Source of the DNA: Cyclobacterium lianum
GTDB lineage: Bacteria > Bacteroidota > Bacteroidia > Cytophagales > Cyclobacteriaceae
Assembly (NCBI RefSeq): GCF_900143075.1
Contig: NZ_FRCY01000002.1
Coordinates: 62,001 to 126,000, forward strand
DNA length: 64,000 nucleotides
Direction: 5' to 3'
The notes below the pieces were generated by a model that worked only from the letters and a program-made list of their open reading frames with translations, was not told the origin of the DNA and made no database searches. Position 1 is the stretch's first letter; each line of letters starts with the position of its first letter. Both the position numbers and the translations under genes were made by a program. This document shows, one piece after another, positions 52,804-61,087 of the stretch.

Positions 52804-52827
52804 GAAATAAAAAGAAACGAATAGAAA
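52804..52827. promoter_or_regulatory. Candidate operator: three GAAA motifs spaced exactly 10 bp
   Basis: GAAA occurs at 52804, 52814 and 52824, one helical turn apart, in the 92-bp region between glpD and the regulator gene. Regularly spaced short direct repeats are typical of DeoR-family operators. A near -7 element for the regulator (TATCTTTA, 52834-52841) lies just downstream. Confidence 0.45.
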
Positions 52828-52860
52828 TTTTATTATCTTTATTGAGTAAATGTTTAGCAG

Positions 52861-53622
52861 ATGGTAATTGCAGAGAGACACAAGTATATCCTGGATCAGC
52901 TTAAATCAGCCGGTTATGTCAGTGTAGCAGCACTGAGCAAGGCCATGAACGTTACCATGGTAACAGTGAGAAAAGACCTGAAAATCCTGGAAGACAAAGG
53001 CTTGCTCTTCCGTTCGCATGGCAGTGCTACGCCAGTGGCGCCGTATGTAATGGATAAGCCTGTAGACGAAAAACAATGGGTACAGGTAGAACAAAAAAGA
53101 GCTATTGCCCAACAAGCGATCAAGCTCCTGAAACAGGAGGATGCCATTATCATCGGATCCGGAACTACCGTCCTTGCATTTGCCCAGGCAATTCCCCGGG
53201 ACCTTTCCCTTACCGTGCTGACCGGCGCCTTGAATGTGAGCATCGCTTTGCTGGACCTGCACAAAGCCGAGATCGTGCAACTCGGCGGAGTAGTGAGGCA
53301 AAGCAGCAGCTCGGTAGTCGGCCACTTTGCCGAATCCATGATCAATCAATTTGCATGCAGCAAGCTGTTTATCAGTGTAGACGGCATAGATGCCGAGTTT
53401 GGCCTCACCACATCAAATATGATGGAAGCACACCTCAACAGTACCATGATTCGTTCCGTACAGAAGACAATAGTGCTTGCCGACAGCAGTAAGTTTGGCA
53501 AAAAAAGCTTCGGGAAAATCGCCAATATCGAGGATGTGGATACCATCATCTCAGACCGGTCTCTCTCCCGCCATTATGTCAACCTATTGGAAGATAAGGG
53601 TGTGGAAGTAATGCTGGTGTAG
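52861..53622 (+). CDS. glpR: DeoR/GlpR family transcriptional regulator
   Basis: A 253-residue DeoR-type repressor. The N-terminal helix-turn-helix is RHKYILDQLKSAGYVSVAALSKAMNVTMVTVRKDLKILEDKG. The sugar-phosphate-isomerase-like C-terminal domain has the effector site IGSGTTVLAFA, VLTGALNV, LGGVVRQSSSSVVG and LADSSKFGKKSF. Its divergent position next to glpD-glpK-glpF argues that it represses that operon and responds to glycerol 3-phosphate; the gene symbol rests on that context. Confidence 0.88.
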   Translation: MVIAERHKYILDQLKSAGYVSVAALSKAMNVTMVTVRKDLKILEDKGLLFRSHGSATPVAPYVMDKPVDEKQWVQVEQKRAIAQQAIKLLKQEDAIIIGSGTTVLAFAQAIPRDLSLTVLTGALNVSIALLDLHKAEIVQLGGVVRQSSSSVVGHFAESMINQFACSKLFISVDGIDAEFGLTTSNMMEAHLNSTMIRSVQKTIVLADSSKFGKKSFGKIANIEDVDTIISDRSLSRHYVNLLEDKGVEVMLV

Positions 53623-53644
53623 TAGTACCAGTCACATTCTGAAA

Positions 53645-55315
53645 TCAGGATGATTGTTCACCCTGAATCTCATCTTTGATAAACTGATCAAGTCTGTTTT
53701 GATAGGCCATTTTCCCGTCTTGATAAATCGGAGTAAACCCTTTCTTTTCCGGAAAGGTCTCCATGTGCAATGTTTGGGTGGGAAAAGCAAACCTTACTTC
53801 AAGTTTATTGGCCAGACGAATGGCCGCCAGGATCAGGTCCTCTCGTGCTTTTAGTTCCTCCGGCCAGGTGGGCACTTCAAAAAATACGTAAAACATGATG
53901 TCCAGGCTGTATGCCGACAGGTTATTCAGGTAAATATTGTAATAATCCTTTCTGGTTTTGGGATGCTGCTGCACTATTCTTTTCAGCCCTTCTACAAAAA
54001 CTTCTATCAGCTCAGGCGGTGTGTCATAGGTGATGGTAATCGTACTGTAAAACCTCCTGTATTGCCGTAAACCATGGTTGTCTACGGTCGCGTCCGCAAT
54101 TTTACCATTTGGAATGTACATCAGCGAATTTCTAAAGGTTCTGACCCGCGTAGAACGGAAGCCAACCTCCTCTACGGTACCATCTACCTCGCCACTGGTG
54201 ATCCAGTCGCCTACCTGGAAAGGCTTGTCGATAAATATCATTACAGAGCCAAAAAAGTTTTTTATGGTGTCCTGTGCTGCCAGGGCAAAAGCAAGCCCCC
54301 CTATAGATAGCCCGGTAAGGAAAGGGACGATGTCTATTCTCAATCCATACTTTAGTATAAACAAAGATCCGATAACGATCACAAAGGCCTTTAGGGTTTT
54401 GCGTACCAGAGGGACCAATTGATCGTCCAGGGTAGAGGCTGTTTTATCTGCCATTCGCTCCATATAGCCCGAGAAGACATCGACCAGCTTGTAAAAGATA
54501 ATTGTGACGATAAATGGCTTAATGGCATTTAGGAGCAGGGAAATCCAGGAAACAAGATAAATGGGCAACTGAAGAACCCGGATAAAAATGTCAAGAACCA
54601 AAACAATCAGATAGATGCTGACGATTCTGGCTACCGGCAGCAGGTACTGTTTGGCAATTCTCTTGTATCCAGACCTGATCAAGACATAATACAGGCCCCT
54701 GTCTACCAAAAAAGTAAAGAGCTTGTGACTGGCAAAAACCAATAAAATCAGGAAGAAAATGCCTACAAGTTGCCATAAGTGCAGACCAAAATAAACCTGA
54801 TTGCCAATTTTGGGCAATAAATTCAACAATTTATCTGTACCAAAAGGATATGTCTCTTTGTGGAGTATCTTGATGTTTTGAACGGTGGCGGCAGAAAATT
54901 TCCATCGCTCGCCGACCTTTTCCAGGTATACGGAAGGCAGCATGATCTCATCGAAAACGTATATCTGTCGACCCTTCCGCACGGAGTCTCTGTAATTGGG
55001 GTTATTGGGGACTTCATTTATTCTTACATATACTCCATTGCCATCAAAAATCTGCTTGAGCATAACGGCCAGGGCTTCGGCATTCTGGCCCTGACTGCCC
55101 TCCATATTTAAGGCCTCCGCTGCAATAGATGGGTTGTAATCCGCTTCGTTGAGGTTATAAAAAAAGGTAAAGGTAGTATGGTAGGGAGAACTAAAATTCT
55201 CATGATCCGCAGTATCCAGCCCCGACAAGGGGTCTAATCCCAATACCTGTCCAGTCAACGGCCGGACAAGTAAAACAAATGCTACAAAAACCCCTGTTTT
55301 TAATCCAATTTTCAT
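53645..55315 (-). CDS. Mechanosensitive ion channel family protein (MscS type)
   Basis: A 556-residue MscS homologue. It has a signal peptide (1-22) and a ~160-residue periplasmic domain, then about five membrane helices; the last is the MscS pore helix (LTGLSIGGLAFALAAQDTIKNFFGSVMIF). The beta domain follows (DKPFQVGDWITSGEVDGTVEEVGFRSTRVRTF and YIPNGKIADATVDN). It is larger than the basic 286-residue MscS. It opens on membrane tension during osmotic downshift. It lies 34 bases downstream of the large unknown gene on the same strand. Confidence 0.92.
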   Translation of the reverse strand: MKIGLKTGVFVAFVLLVRPLTGQVLGLDPLSGLDTADHENFSSPYHTTFTFFYNLNEADYNPSIAAEALNMEGSQGQNAEALAVMLKQIFDGNGVYVRINEVPNNPNYRDSVRKGRQIYVFDEIMLPSVYLEKVGERWKFSAATVQNIKILHKETYPFGTDKLLNLLPKIGNQVYFGLHLWQLVGIFFLILLVFASHKLFTFLVDRGLYYVLIRSGYKRIAKQYLLPVARIVSIYLIVLVLDIFIRVLQLPIYLVSWISLLLNAIKPFIVTIIFYKLVDVFSGYMERMADKTASTLDDQLVPLVRKTLKAFVIVIGSLFILKYGLRIDIVPFLTGLSIGGLAFALAAQDTIKNFFGSVMIFIDKPFQVGDWITSGEVDGTVEEVGFRSTRVRTFRNSLMYIPNGKIADATVDNHGLRQYRRFYSTITITYDTPPELIEVFVEGLKRIVQQHPKTRKDYYNIYLNNLSAYSLDIMFYVFFEVPTWPEELKAREDLILAAIRLANKLEVRFAFPTQTLHMETFPEKKGFTPIYQDGKMAYQNRLDQFIKDEIQGEQSS

Positions 55316-55349
55316 TACCTGTTGTTTAACAGTTATAACTCATTTTAAT

Positions 55350-58079
55350 TTAAAATGGAATCTTGTATTCCTGAAGCTGGTTTTCATATACTGTCACCAG
55401 CGTATACTCATTTCGGCTGCCGGAAAAACTTATCCAAAGATTTTCACTTACACTTATCGGTTTTTGATTGATCAATTTGCCCCGATAATTGTACAAATAG
55501 GCAAAATCCTGAGTTCTATCCAAGACGACAAAAATTTTATTGGCCGGGCCAAAAGAAAAATATCGGTAATCAAGTTGCTCTGAAATGATATTCGTATCAA
55601 ACAGCAGGCTCTCGTCAGGATTCAAAACCTTCAACTCATTGTACTCCCTGATCACCCAGACAAAGTCGGTACCTATCTGGTCATTTACCAGGTCAAATCT
55701 GGTATTTCTATCCGGCCGGAGCAATTGATTCCTGTAGGTCAGTTCACCCTTAAAGTTAACTTTCACTACCTCTCCGGCATCGTTTACCGTTACTATTTTC
55801 GACAGCCCTTCCTCTCTGCCTTCCTCTATGCCGTAATCTGTGGACAGGCTCTCGCCGAGGACGATATTCCCGCCTTCTTTATCCTGACCTCTGCGATTGA
55901 AAAACCGCAGTTTGCCATTAGTGTGCATCGCCACCATAAAATCTCCCAGCCCCGGTACTCTGTGGTGAGCGGGCATTACAGCCAGTGGTCCATCTGTAGA
56001 TTGCCGGGGATCCCATTCCTGCAACAATTCACCGGAGCCACTGTAAACAAATAAATTACCCTCAGCGTCCGCTACAAAAAACCTGTAATCCCGGTTGTTG
56101 TCATAATCCAGTACGTTCAGGTAGGTGATGTCTCGACCCTCCTCAAAGTGGATAGGAAAGCCTGGAAGTAAGTTACCATACCTGTCCAGGGCATAAATCA
56201 GGTTTTGAGTGGCAAAAACCAATTGGAGTTTCCCATTTTTATAGTAATCAATTTGAAATACATCCGTGATAATGTCTTCCGGGATACGCTCAGAAAACAC
56301 CCTCTCCCCTTCTGCAGTGACGAGATGAATAAAAAGATCTTCATCCTGCAAGAGAAAATCCGTGCTTTTGTCATTGAAATTTTCCAAACCTGCAGGTCCG
56401 TAAATCAACTTTTTATCGAAAAGTATGCTCCGGGACTCCTTCAGCATCAACTGACCGTTGCTTGACCGCTCCTCTGGAGTAATGGCAATCTGTATTTCGA
56501 TATCACCTTCATCTTTCAGGTATATTTTAAGGAATTCAAAAGACCGGAAAACGGAAGCATATTTCTGAAAAACCGGACTCCAGGCAGGCTGGCTGGACCG
56601 GATCAGTGCAGGAAAAAACCGGTCATTGTTCAGGTATATTTGAACTGGTGCTTCCTTCCCCTGTCCTTCCTTCAACAGCTTACTCATCAGTACGGATTTG
56701 CCCCAGGTATTGTCATAATACAAATCCTCAAGATAATTTTTCATGGTTTTCAGGCTATTTGCCAAAATCAGTTGTCCCTCCGCCACAGCAAGGTAGCATT
56801 TTGGAAAACCTGCGAAGTTGCCATCAAAAACATGGGCAGGGAATTCATTGATGTCCATCAAAATAATTTCATGGCCAAGAAAGTAGTCCCTGTAATTTTT
56901 ACTGTAGTCCTCTTGATTCCATTCGAGGTTATAGTCTGCCAGGTGGCTGAAGGAGCTTTCAGCATCTTTTGTATCCAGGAGCAGTATTTGATCGGGCCTT
57001 TCCTCCAAAATACCCTCCTCAAGAACCAACGCTGCGTTTCCGCTAAGCGTACTTACAAAATTTTGTATGGCAACACTTTCTGCGAGTTGGTCAGCAAGCA
57101 ATGGATCTGGGGAAAAAGAGGTATTGGGAATCCGTCGGTAAAACTGAAAATCAGGAAATAAATAGAGGTAGAGTAAAGCAGCCCTTTTACTGATAAGGGA
57201 GGCAAAGGGCAAATTGCCATGGTCTTCATACCCGGAAAAAACCTTCTTTTCCTGACCGTTGACAAACAGCTTTCCGGAAATGCTTAATCCCTCATCCAAA
57301 AATGCGGGCACGAGGGTAGCCGAATAATTATTGGCATTCAGGTCCTGTACCAATTTATTGTTTTTTTCGGATGACAACTGATTGATAAAATCCGACAATC
57401 CATCGCCAGAGAGTCGGACCATTCCCTGACTGCCGACCTGTGATTCGGATTGAAATAAGTGGGTATAGGTTTGTTTAAAGCTTCTAAGCTCGGTGGATTT
57501 GGCATAACGAATACCTTCTTCCACCAGAAAAGACGTATAACTCCCCATCAGCACATTGTCGATGATCGCATAAGTAAAGGTTCGCTCTCCCTTATCCAGG
57601 CTCAACTCAAATAAATTGACCCCACTGTAAGTCCGTACTTTGACGGGATCAGCCTGGCCGTCCTTGTCTCGCTGAAAATCCTGTACAAAATCCAGAAATG
57701 CCCGGTCATTGAAGGCAACGGTTATTAGAAAACCAAAATCCTCTTTGCCCAAAGGATGCATGGAAAGCTTAAACTGCTGCCCTTTAAGGTATTTGTCAAG
57801 CGCACCAGATTTACCGGTGATACTATCCAGATGAATCAACCGGGACTCCATTTCGGCAATCACCGGAAGTTGCTGTAATTTTTCCCAGATGGGTTGACCC
57901 ACGATGGTGTTCCACATGCCTACCGGGTCTCGGGTTTCGTAGATGAAAACCGCATCAGGTGAAATCACTTCCGATCCTTCCAACCGGTTTAGCAGAAAAC
58001 CCGACCGATAAAACAGAAAAGCTGCCCCGCCCAAAACCAGTATTACAAGAATTACCAGTAGGGATTTAATTTGGTTCAC
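55350..58079 (-). CDS. Large membrane-anchored protein of unknown function
   Basis: A 909-residue protein starting at GTG. It has one N-terminal membrane helix (about 6-26) and a large periplasmic part. Residues ~40-540 are mixed alpha/beta with no motif I recognise (PDAVFIYETRDPVGMW near the start). Residues ~560-909 have short repeated strands (QLVFATQNLIYALDRYGNLL, FFVADAEGNLFVYSGSGELL, AMHTNGKLRFFNRRGQ, FAYLYNYRGKLINQKP) like a beta-propeller of PQQ/WD type. The N-terminal half may resemble DUF3352-type proteins of Bacteroidota. It may form a transcription unit with the MscS gene. No function is assigned. Confidence 0.7.
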   Translation of the reverse strand: MNQIKSLLVILVILVLGGAAFLFYRSGFLLNRLEGSEVISPDAVFIYETRDPVGMWNTIVGQPIWEKLQQLPVIAEMESRLIHLDSITGKSGALDKYLKGQQFKLSMHPLGKEDFGFLITVAFNDRAFLDFVQDFQRDKDGQADPVKVRTYSGVNLFELSLDKGERTFTYAIIDNVLMGSYTSFLVEEGIRYAKSTELRSFKQTYTHLFQSESQVGSQGMVRLSGDGLSDFINQLSSEKNNKLVQDLNANNYSATLVPAFLDEGLSISGKLFVNGQEKKVFSGYEDHGNLPFASLISKRAALLYLYLFPDFQFYRRIPNTSFSPDPLLADQLAESVAIQNFVSTLSGNAALVLEEGILEERPDQILLLDTKDAESSFSHLADYNLEWNQEDYSKNYRDYFLGHEIILMDINEFPAHVFDGNFAGFPKCYLAVAEGQLILANSLKTMKNYLEDLYYDNTWGKSVLMSKLLKEGQGKEAPVQIYLNNDRFFPALIRSSQPAWSPVFQKYASVFRSFEFLKIYLKDEGDIEIQIAITPEERSSNGQLMLKESRSILFDKKLIYGPAGLENFNDKSTDFLLQDEDLFIHLVTAEGERVFSERIPEDIITDVFQIDYYKNGKLQLVFATQNLIYALDRYGNLLPGFPIHFEEGRDITYLNVLDYDNNRDYRFFVADAEGNLFVYSGSGELLQEWDPRQSTDGPLAVMPAHHRVPGLGDFMVAMHTNGKLRFFNRRGQDKEGGNIVLGESLSTDYGIEEGREEGLSKIVTVNDAGEVVKVNFKGELTYRNQLLRPDRNTRFDLVNDQIGTDFVWVIREYNELKVLNPDESLLFDTNIISEQLDYRYFSFGPANKIFVVLDRTQDFAYLYNYRGKLINQKPISVSENLWISFSGSRNEYTLVTVYENQLQEYKIPF

Positions 58080-58115
58080 TGCATCAAATTTTTAGTTCCG
58101 GCATCAAATCAACAA

Positions 58116-58147
58116 AAAAATCCCAACGGATGAAAGTTGGGATTTTT
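58116..58147. terminator. Terminator downstream of mdh
   Basis: A perfect 12-bp stem (AAAAATCCCAAC / GTTGGGATTTTT) with an 8-base loop lies ~20 bases past the minus-strand mdh stop and before the next minus-strand gene. Confidence 0.88.
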
Positions 58148-58168
58148 AAATGGAGCGTATTTAAGGAC

Positions 58169-59107
58169 TTATTTTTTACTCAAACCATCCAGAACAGCCA
58201 TCACCTCTTTTACATGCGTCCTGGATACCTCCAGTAAAGCTTTCTCTTCTTTATTCAAATCAAGCTCAATTACTTTTTCGATTCCATTTTTGCCCAGTAT
58301 TACAGGCACACCCAGGTAACAATCATCAATACCGTATTCGCCGTCCAGCTTGATACATACCGGGAATACCCTTTTCTGGTTTTTGACGATCGACTCCACC
58401 ATCTGGGCAGCTGCAGAACCAGGGGCATACCATGCGGAAGTCCCCATCAATTTCACCAGCTCTCCTCCGCCGAATTTGGTTCTCTCGATGATGGCATCCA
58501 GTTTTTCCTTTGCGATGATCTCCGTTACCGGAATACCGGCCACCGTAGTGTATCGGGGAAGCGGCACCATGGTGTCTCCATGACCACCCATCAAAATCGC
58601 CTGAATTTCCTTGGGAGAGATATCCAACTCTTCTGCGATGAATGCCCTGTACCGGGCAGTATCGAGAATCCCGGCCATTCCCATTACCTTAGTTCTGGGC
58701 AGTTTAGAGGTAATATGGGCCTGATAGGTCATCACATCCAGGGGATTGGAAACCACCACGACAATGGCCTCCGGTGAATGTTTGATCACATTCTCGGTAA
58801 CCGTCTTCACAATACCTGCGTTTGTTTCAATGAGGTCGTCCCTGGTCATCCCCGGCTTCCTCGGCAATCCGGAAGTGATCACCACCACGTCGGAACCCGC
58901 CGTCTTGGAGTAATCGTTGGTGCTTCCGGTAGTCCTGCTATCGTAAACATTTATAGGGGCTTTTTGCCAGATATCGAGTGCTTTTCCCTCTGCTACTCCT
59001 TCCTTGATATCTACCAGCACAATTTCCTCAGCTATTTCGCGGTAGGCCAGCACATCGGCGCATGTTGCACCTACATTTCCGGCTCCGACTACGGTTACTT
59101 TTGTCAT
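58169..59107 (-). CDS. mdh: Malate dehydrogenase (LDH-like type)
   Basis: A 312-residue NAD-dependent enzyme. VTVVGAGNVGATCADVL is the Rossmann motif, with an acidic Asp at VLVDIKEG for NAD. The substrate loop GLPRKPGMTRDDLIETN has the Arg pair for dicarboxylates, SNPLDVMTY follows, and the catalytic His is in MGGHGDTMVPLPRY. It interconverts malate and oxaloacetate in the TCA cycle. It has its own terminator. Confidence 0.95.
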   Translation of the reverse strand: MTKVTVVGAGNVGATCADVLAYREIAEEIVLVDIKEGVAEGKALDIWQKAPINVYDSRTTGSTNDYSKTAGSDVVVITSGLPRKPGMTRDDLIETNAGIVKTVTENVIKHSPEAIVVVVSNPLDVMTYQAHITSKLPRTKVMGMAGILDTARYRAFIAEELDISPKEIQAILMGGHGDTMVPLPRYTTVAGIPVTEIIAKEKLDAIIERTKFGGGELVKLMGTSAWYAPGSAAAQMVESIVKNQKRVFPVCIKLDGEYGIDDCYLGVPVILGKNGIEKVIELDLNKEEKALLEVSRTHVKEVMAVLDGLSKK

Positions 59108-59194
59108 TTTATTGGATTGGTTTACATTGAATATGGTTTCAAAACTTGCGCAAAGATATTAAACAATGCGCTTTATACGAAGCAATATCCCGAA

Positions 59195-59716
59195 TTATTC
59201 AAACATCTGCCCTAGGTTGAAAAAGCCGTAGGAATTCCTGTATGAAGTAAAAAGTTGCTGATTGGTTTGGTTGTAGTAGCTCGCCAGAGCCGTCATCATT
59301 TTGGCCCTTATTTTTTGATTGTTCTGAAAAATATCAAGTATGGCATAATTGGGAATCACCCAGAGCAGGGCTTCTTCTGTATTGACGATGGCGGTATAGA
59401 TTCGCTTTGAATTTTCCAGCAGGGAGTTTTCGCCAAATGCCCTTCCCTCATTGACTTTGATGATGGTTTCGAAATCCGCCCGTATGTCGATATTAAGGGT
59501 TACTTCTCCTTTTTCTAAGATATATAAGGCCTGACTCGGATCATTCCTGAAAAAAACCACCTCGTCACGTTCGTATTTTCTTTGGTGTATAGCAGGCAAA
59601 AACCTGGACATTTCAGAAAAACTAAGCTCTTTGAAATAGGGTATTTTCCTCAAAAATGCGAATTGTTGCAATTCGGAGTCACTGTACTTTTTTCTGAATG
59701 GATTGAGTTTGTTCAT
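59195..59716 (-). CDS. Stand-alone cyclic nucleotide-binding domain protein
   Basis: A 173-residue protein made almost only of a cNMP-binding beta-roll (about 28-130): YKELSFSEM-like entry (FKELSFSEMSRFL), DEVVFFRNDPSQALYILEKGEVTLN, then GRAFGENSLLENSKRIYTAIVNT, where GENSLL-xxxxR is the phosphate-binding cassette. The usual C-terminal HTH of CRP is absent; the tail is helical (FFNLGQMFE). It is cytoplasmic and its partner is unknown. Its start overlaps the tilS stop by 4 bases, so the two genes are translationally coupled. Confidence 0.83.
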   Translation of the reverse strand: MNKLNPFRKKYSDSELQQFAFLRKIPYFKELSFSEMSRFLPAIHQRKYERDEVVFFRNDPSQALYILEKGEVTLNIDIRADFETIIKVNEGRAFGENSLLENSKRIYTAIVNTEEALLWVIPNYAILDIFQNNQKIRAKMMTALASYYNQTNQQLFTSYRNSYGFFNLGQMFE

Positions 59717-61038
59717 ACTGTTTTTTTAAAATAAACCACTTCTCTGGTCGCTTTAGTCACCTTAAACCGATCATCGATCCTGTAACCCACCACCCAAACA
59801 ATTGCATTACCCGAGCACAATACCTTTACAGATTTCTTTTTGATAAGAGGTACCTTTGCATCGATCAGAAAATCACTGACTTTTTTAAACTGCTGCATAC
59901 CCAGAGGCTTAAATCTGTCGCCCTCCTCCCAACCTCTTAGCTGCAATGGAAAGTCCAGGAGCTGCCTGTCTAAAAGCGCATTTTCTGATGAACGGTCGAT
60001 CTGCCAGTCACTTTTTAATTGTAAGATATCGTAATTAACCCGCGCATCAGGCCTGAAGTTAATATCATGGACATTGACCCAAAAGGATGGCTCAGCCTGT
60101 TCGGCTTTCCCCAATATCAGCCGATCCCTGTCCATATTGAGCATCCAGTCTCCGGCAAAAAAACATTTTCCGGAAAGCCCGGCATGCATGGCCTGCAACA
60201 CCTGCTCCACCTGAGGGTAAACGAATCCCTTTGGCCGCAACCAGTAGAACAATAAGCTTGCCTTGCCGGGAATGTTGCCCAGGTCTTTATAGTCCAGGTA
60301 CTCATAGGGAGGTTCCTGCCTCACCCGGGCCTCCCTCCATTGTTCGAAAAAATAAAAAAAAGCTTTGCCGGCATCCTTTATCCGATCAAAACTGTATTGC
60401 ATCAGTTCCGGACCTTTGGGATCGAAATCAGCCAGGACCGGCATGAATTTATGCCGGATAAAATTTCTCTTGTAAAGGGTCTTCCGATTGCTGCTGTCCT
60501 CCCTCCATGACAAGGATTCTGAAGCAACAAATTCCTGGATTTCCGCCCTGCTGAATGGCAGCAATGGCCTGATGATAAAATCCCTTTTATTGGCCATCCC
60601 GTACACACCCTCAATGCCAGTGCCCCTCAGTAAATTGAGCAACACGGTCTCCAGTTGATCGTCAGCCTGATGGGCCACCAGTACTCCCGCTGCAGGCAGG
60701 CTTCGATGCAATGTTGCAAACCAGTCATAACGGAGGTCCCTCGCCGCCATCTGCAACGAAAGCCCGTTGCTTGCCGCATAGCCTTTTGCATCAAAAACCT
60801 TTACATGAATGGGTACCCTCATTTCTTCGGCCAGGTCTCGGACGAAGGCTTCATCCCTGTCGCTTTCCTTACCTCGAAGCTGAAAATTGCAATGTACCAA
60901 ATCAAATTTGCACCCTCCGAGGTGCAACAAATGGGCCAGGGCTACACTGTCCATACCCCCGCTGATGGCCAAAAGATAGCGTTGTCCGACATCCAAAATA
61001 TTATTTTCCCGTACATGATGGATAAATCTATCAAGCAT
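59713..61038 (-). CDS. tilS: tRNA(Ile)-lysidine synthase
   Basis: A 441-residue PP-loop ATPase. LAISGGMDSVALAHLL is the ATP pyrophosphatase motif (about 25-40), VAHQADDQLETVLLNLLRGTG is the TilS signature, and the C-terminal TilS domain includes DRFKPLGMQQFKKVSDFLIDAKVPL. It converts C34 of tRNA-Ile(CAU) to lysidine. It is divergent from the OstA-like gene, and its 4-base overlap with the cNMP-binding gene is conserved-looking operon organisation. Confidence 0.95.
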   Translation of the reverse strand: MLDRFIHHVRENNILDVGQRYLLAISGGMDSVALAHLLHLGGCKFDLVHCNFQLRGKESDRDEAFVRDLAEEMRVPIHVKVFDAKGYAASNGLSLQMAARDLRYDWFATLHRSLPAAGVLVAHQADDQLETVLLNLLRGTGIEGVYGMANKRDFIIRPLLPFSRAEIQEFVASESLSWREDSSNRKTLYKRNFIRHKFMPVLADFDPKGPELMQYSFDRIKDAGKAFFYFFEQWREARVRQEPPYEYLDYKDLGNIPGKASLLFYWLRPKGFVYPQVEQVLQAMHAGLSGKCFFAGDWMLNMDRDRLILGKAEQAEPSFWVNVHDINFRPDARVNYDILQLKSDWQIDRSSENALLDRQLLDFPLQLRGWEEGDRFKPLGMQQFKKVSDFLIDAKVPLIKKKSVKVLCSGNAIVWVVGYRIDDRFKVTKATREVVYFKKTV

Positions 61039-61061
61039 AAATCAAAAATACCATTTTATAT

Positions 61062-61069
61062 TAATTTTG
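61062..61069 (+). promoter_or_regulatory. -7 element (TAATTTTG) before the OstA-like gene
   Basis: A TAnnTTTG match ending 18 bases before the ATG at 61088, which would leave a leader of ~12 bases. It overlaps a TTG that is in frame but is not favoured as start. Confidence 0.45.
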
Positions 61070-61087
61070 CCTCGCAAATCAATTCCG

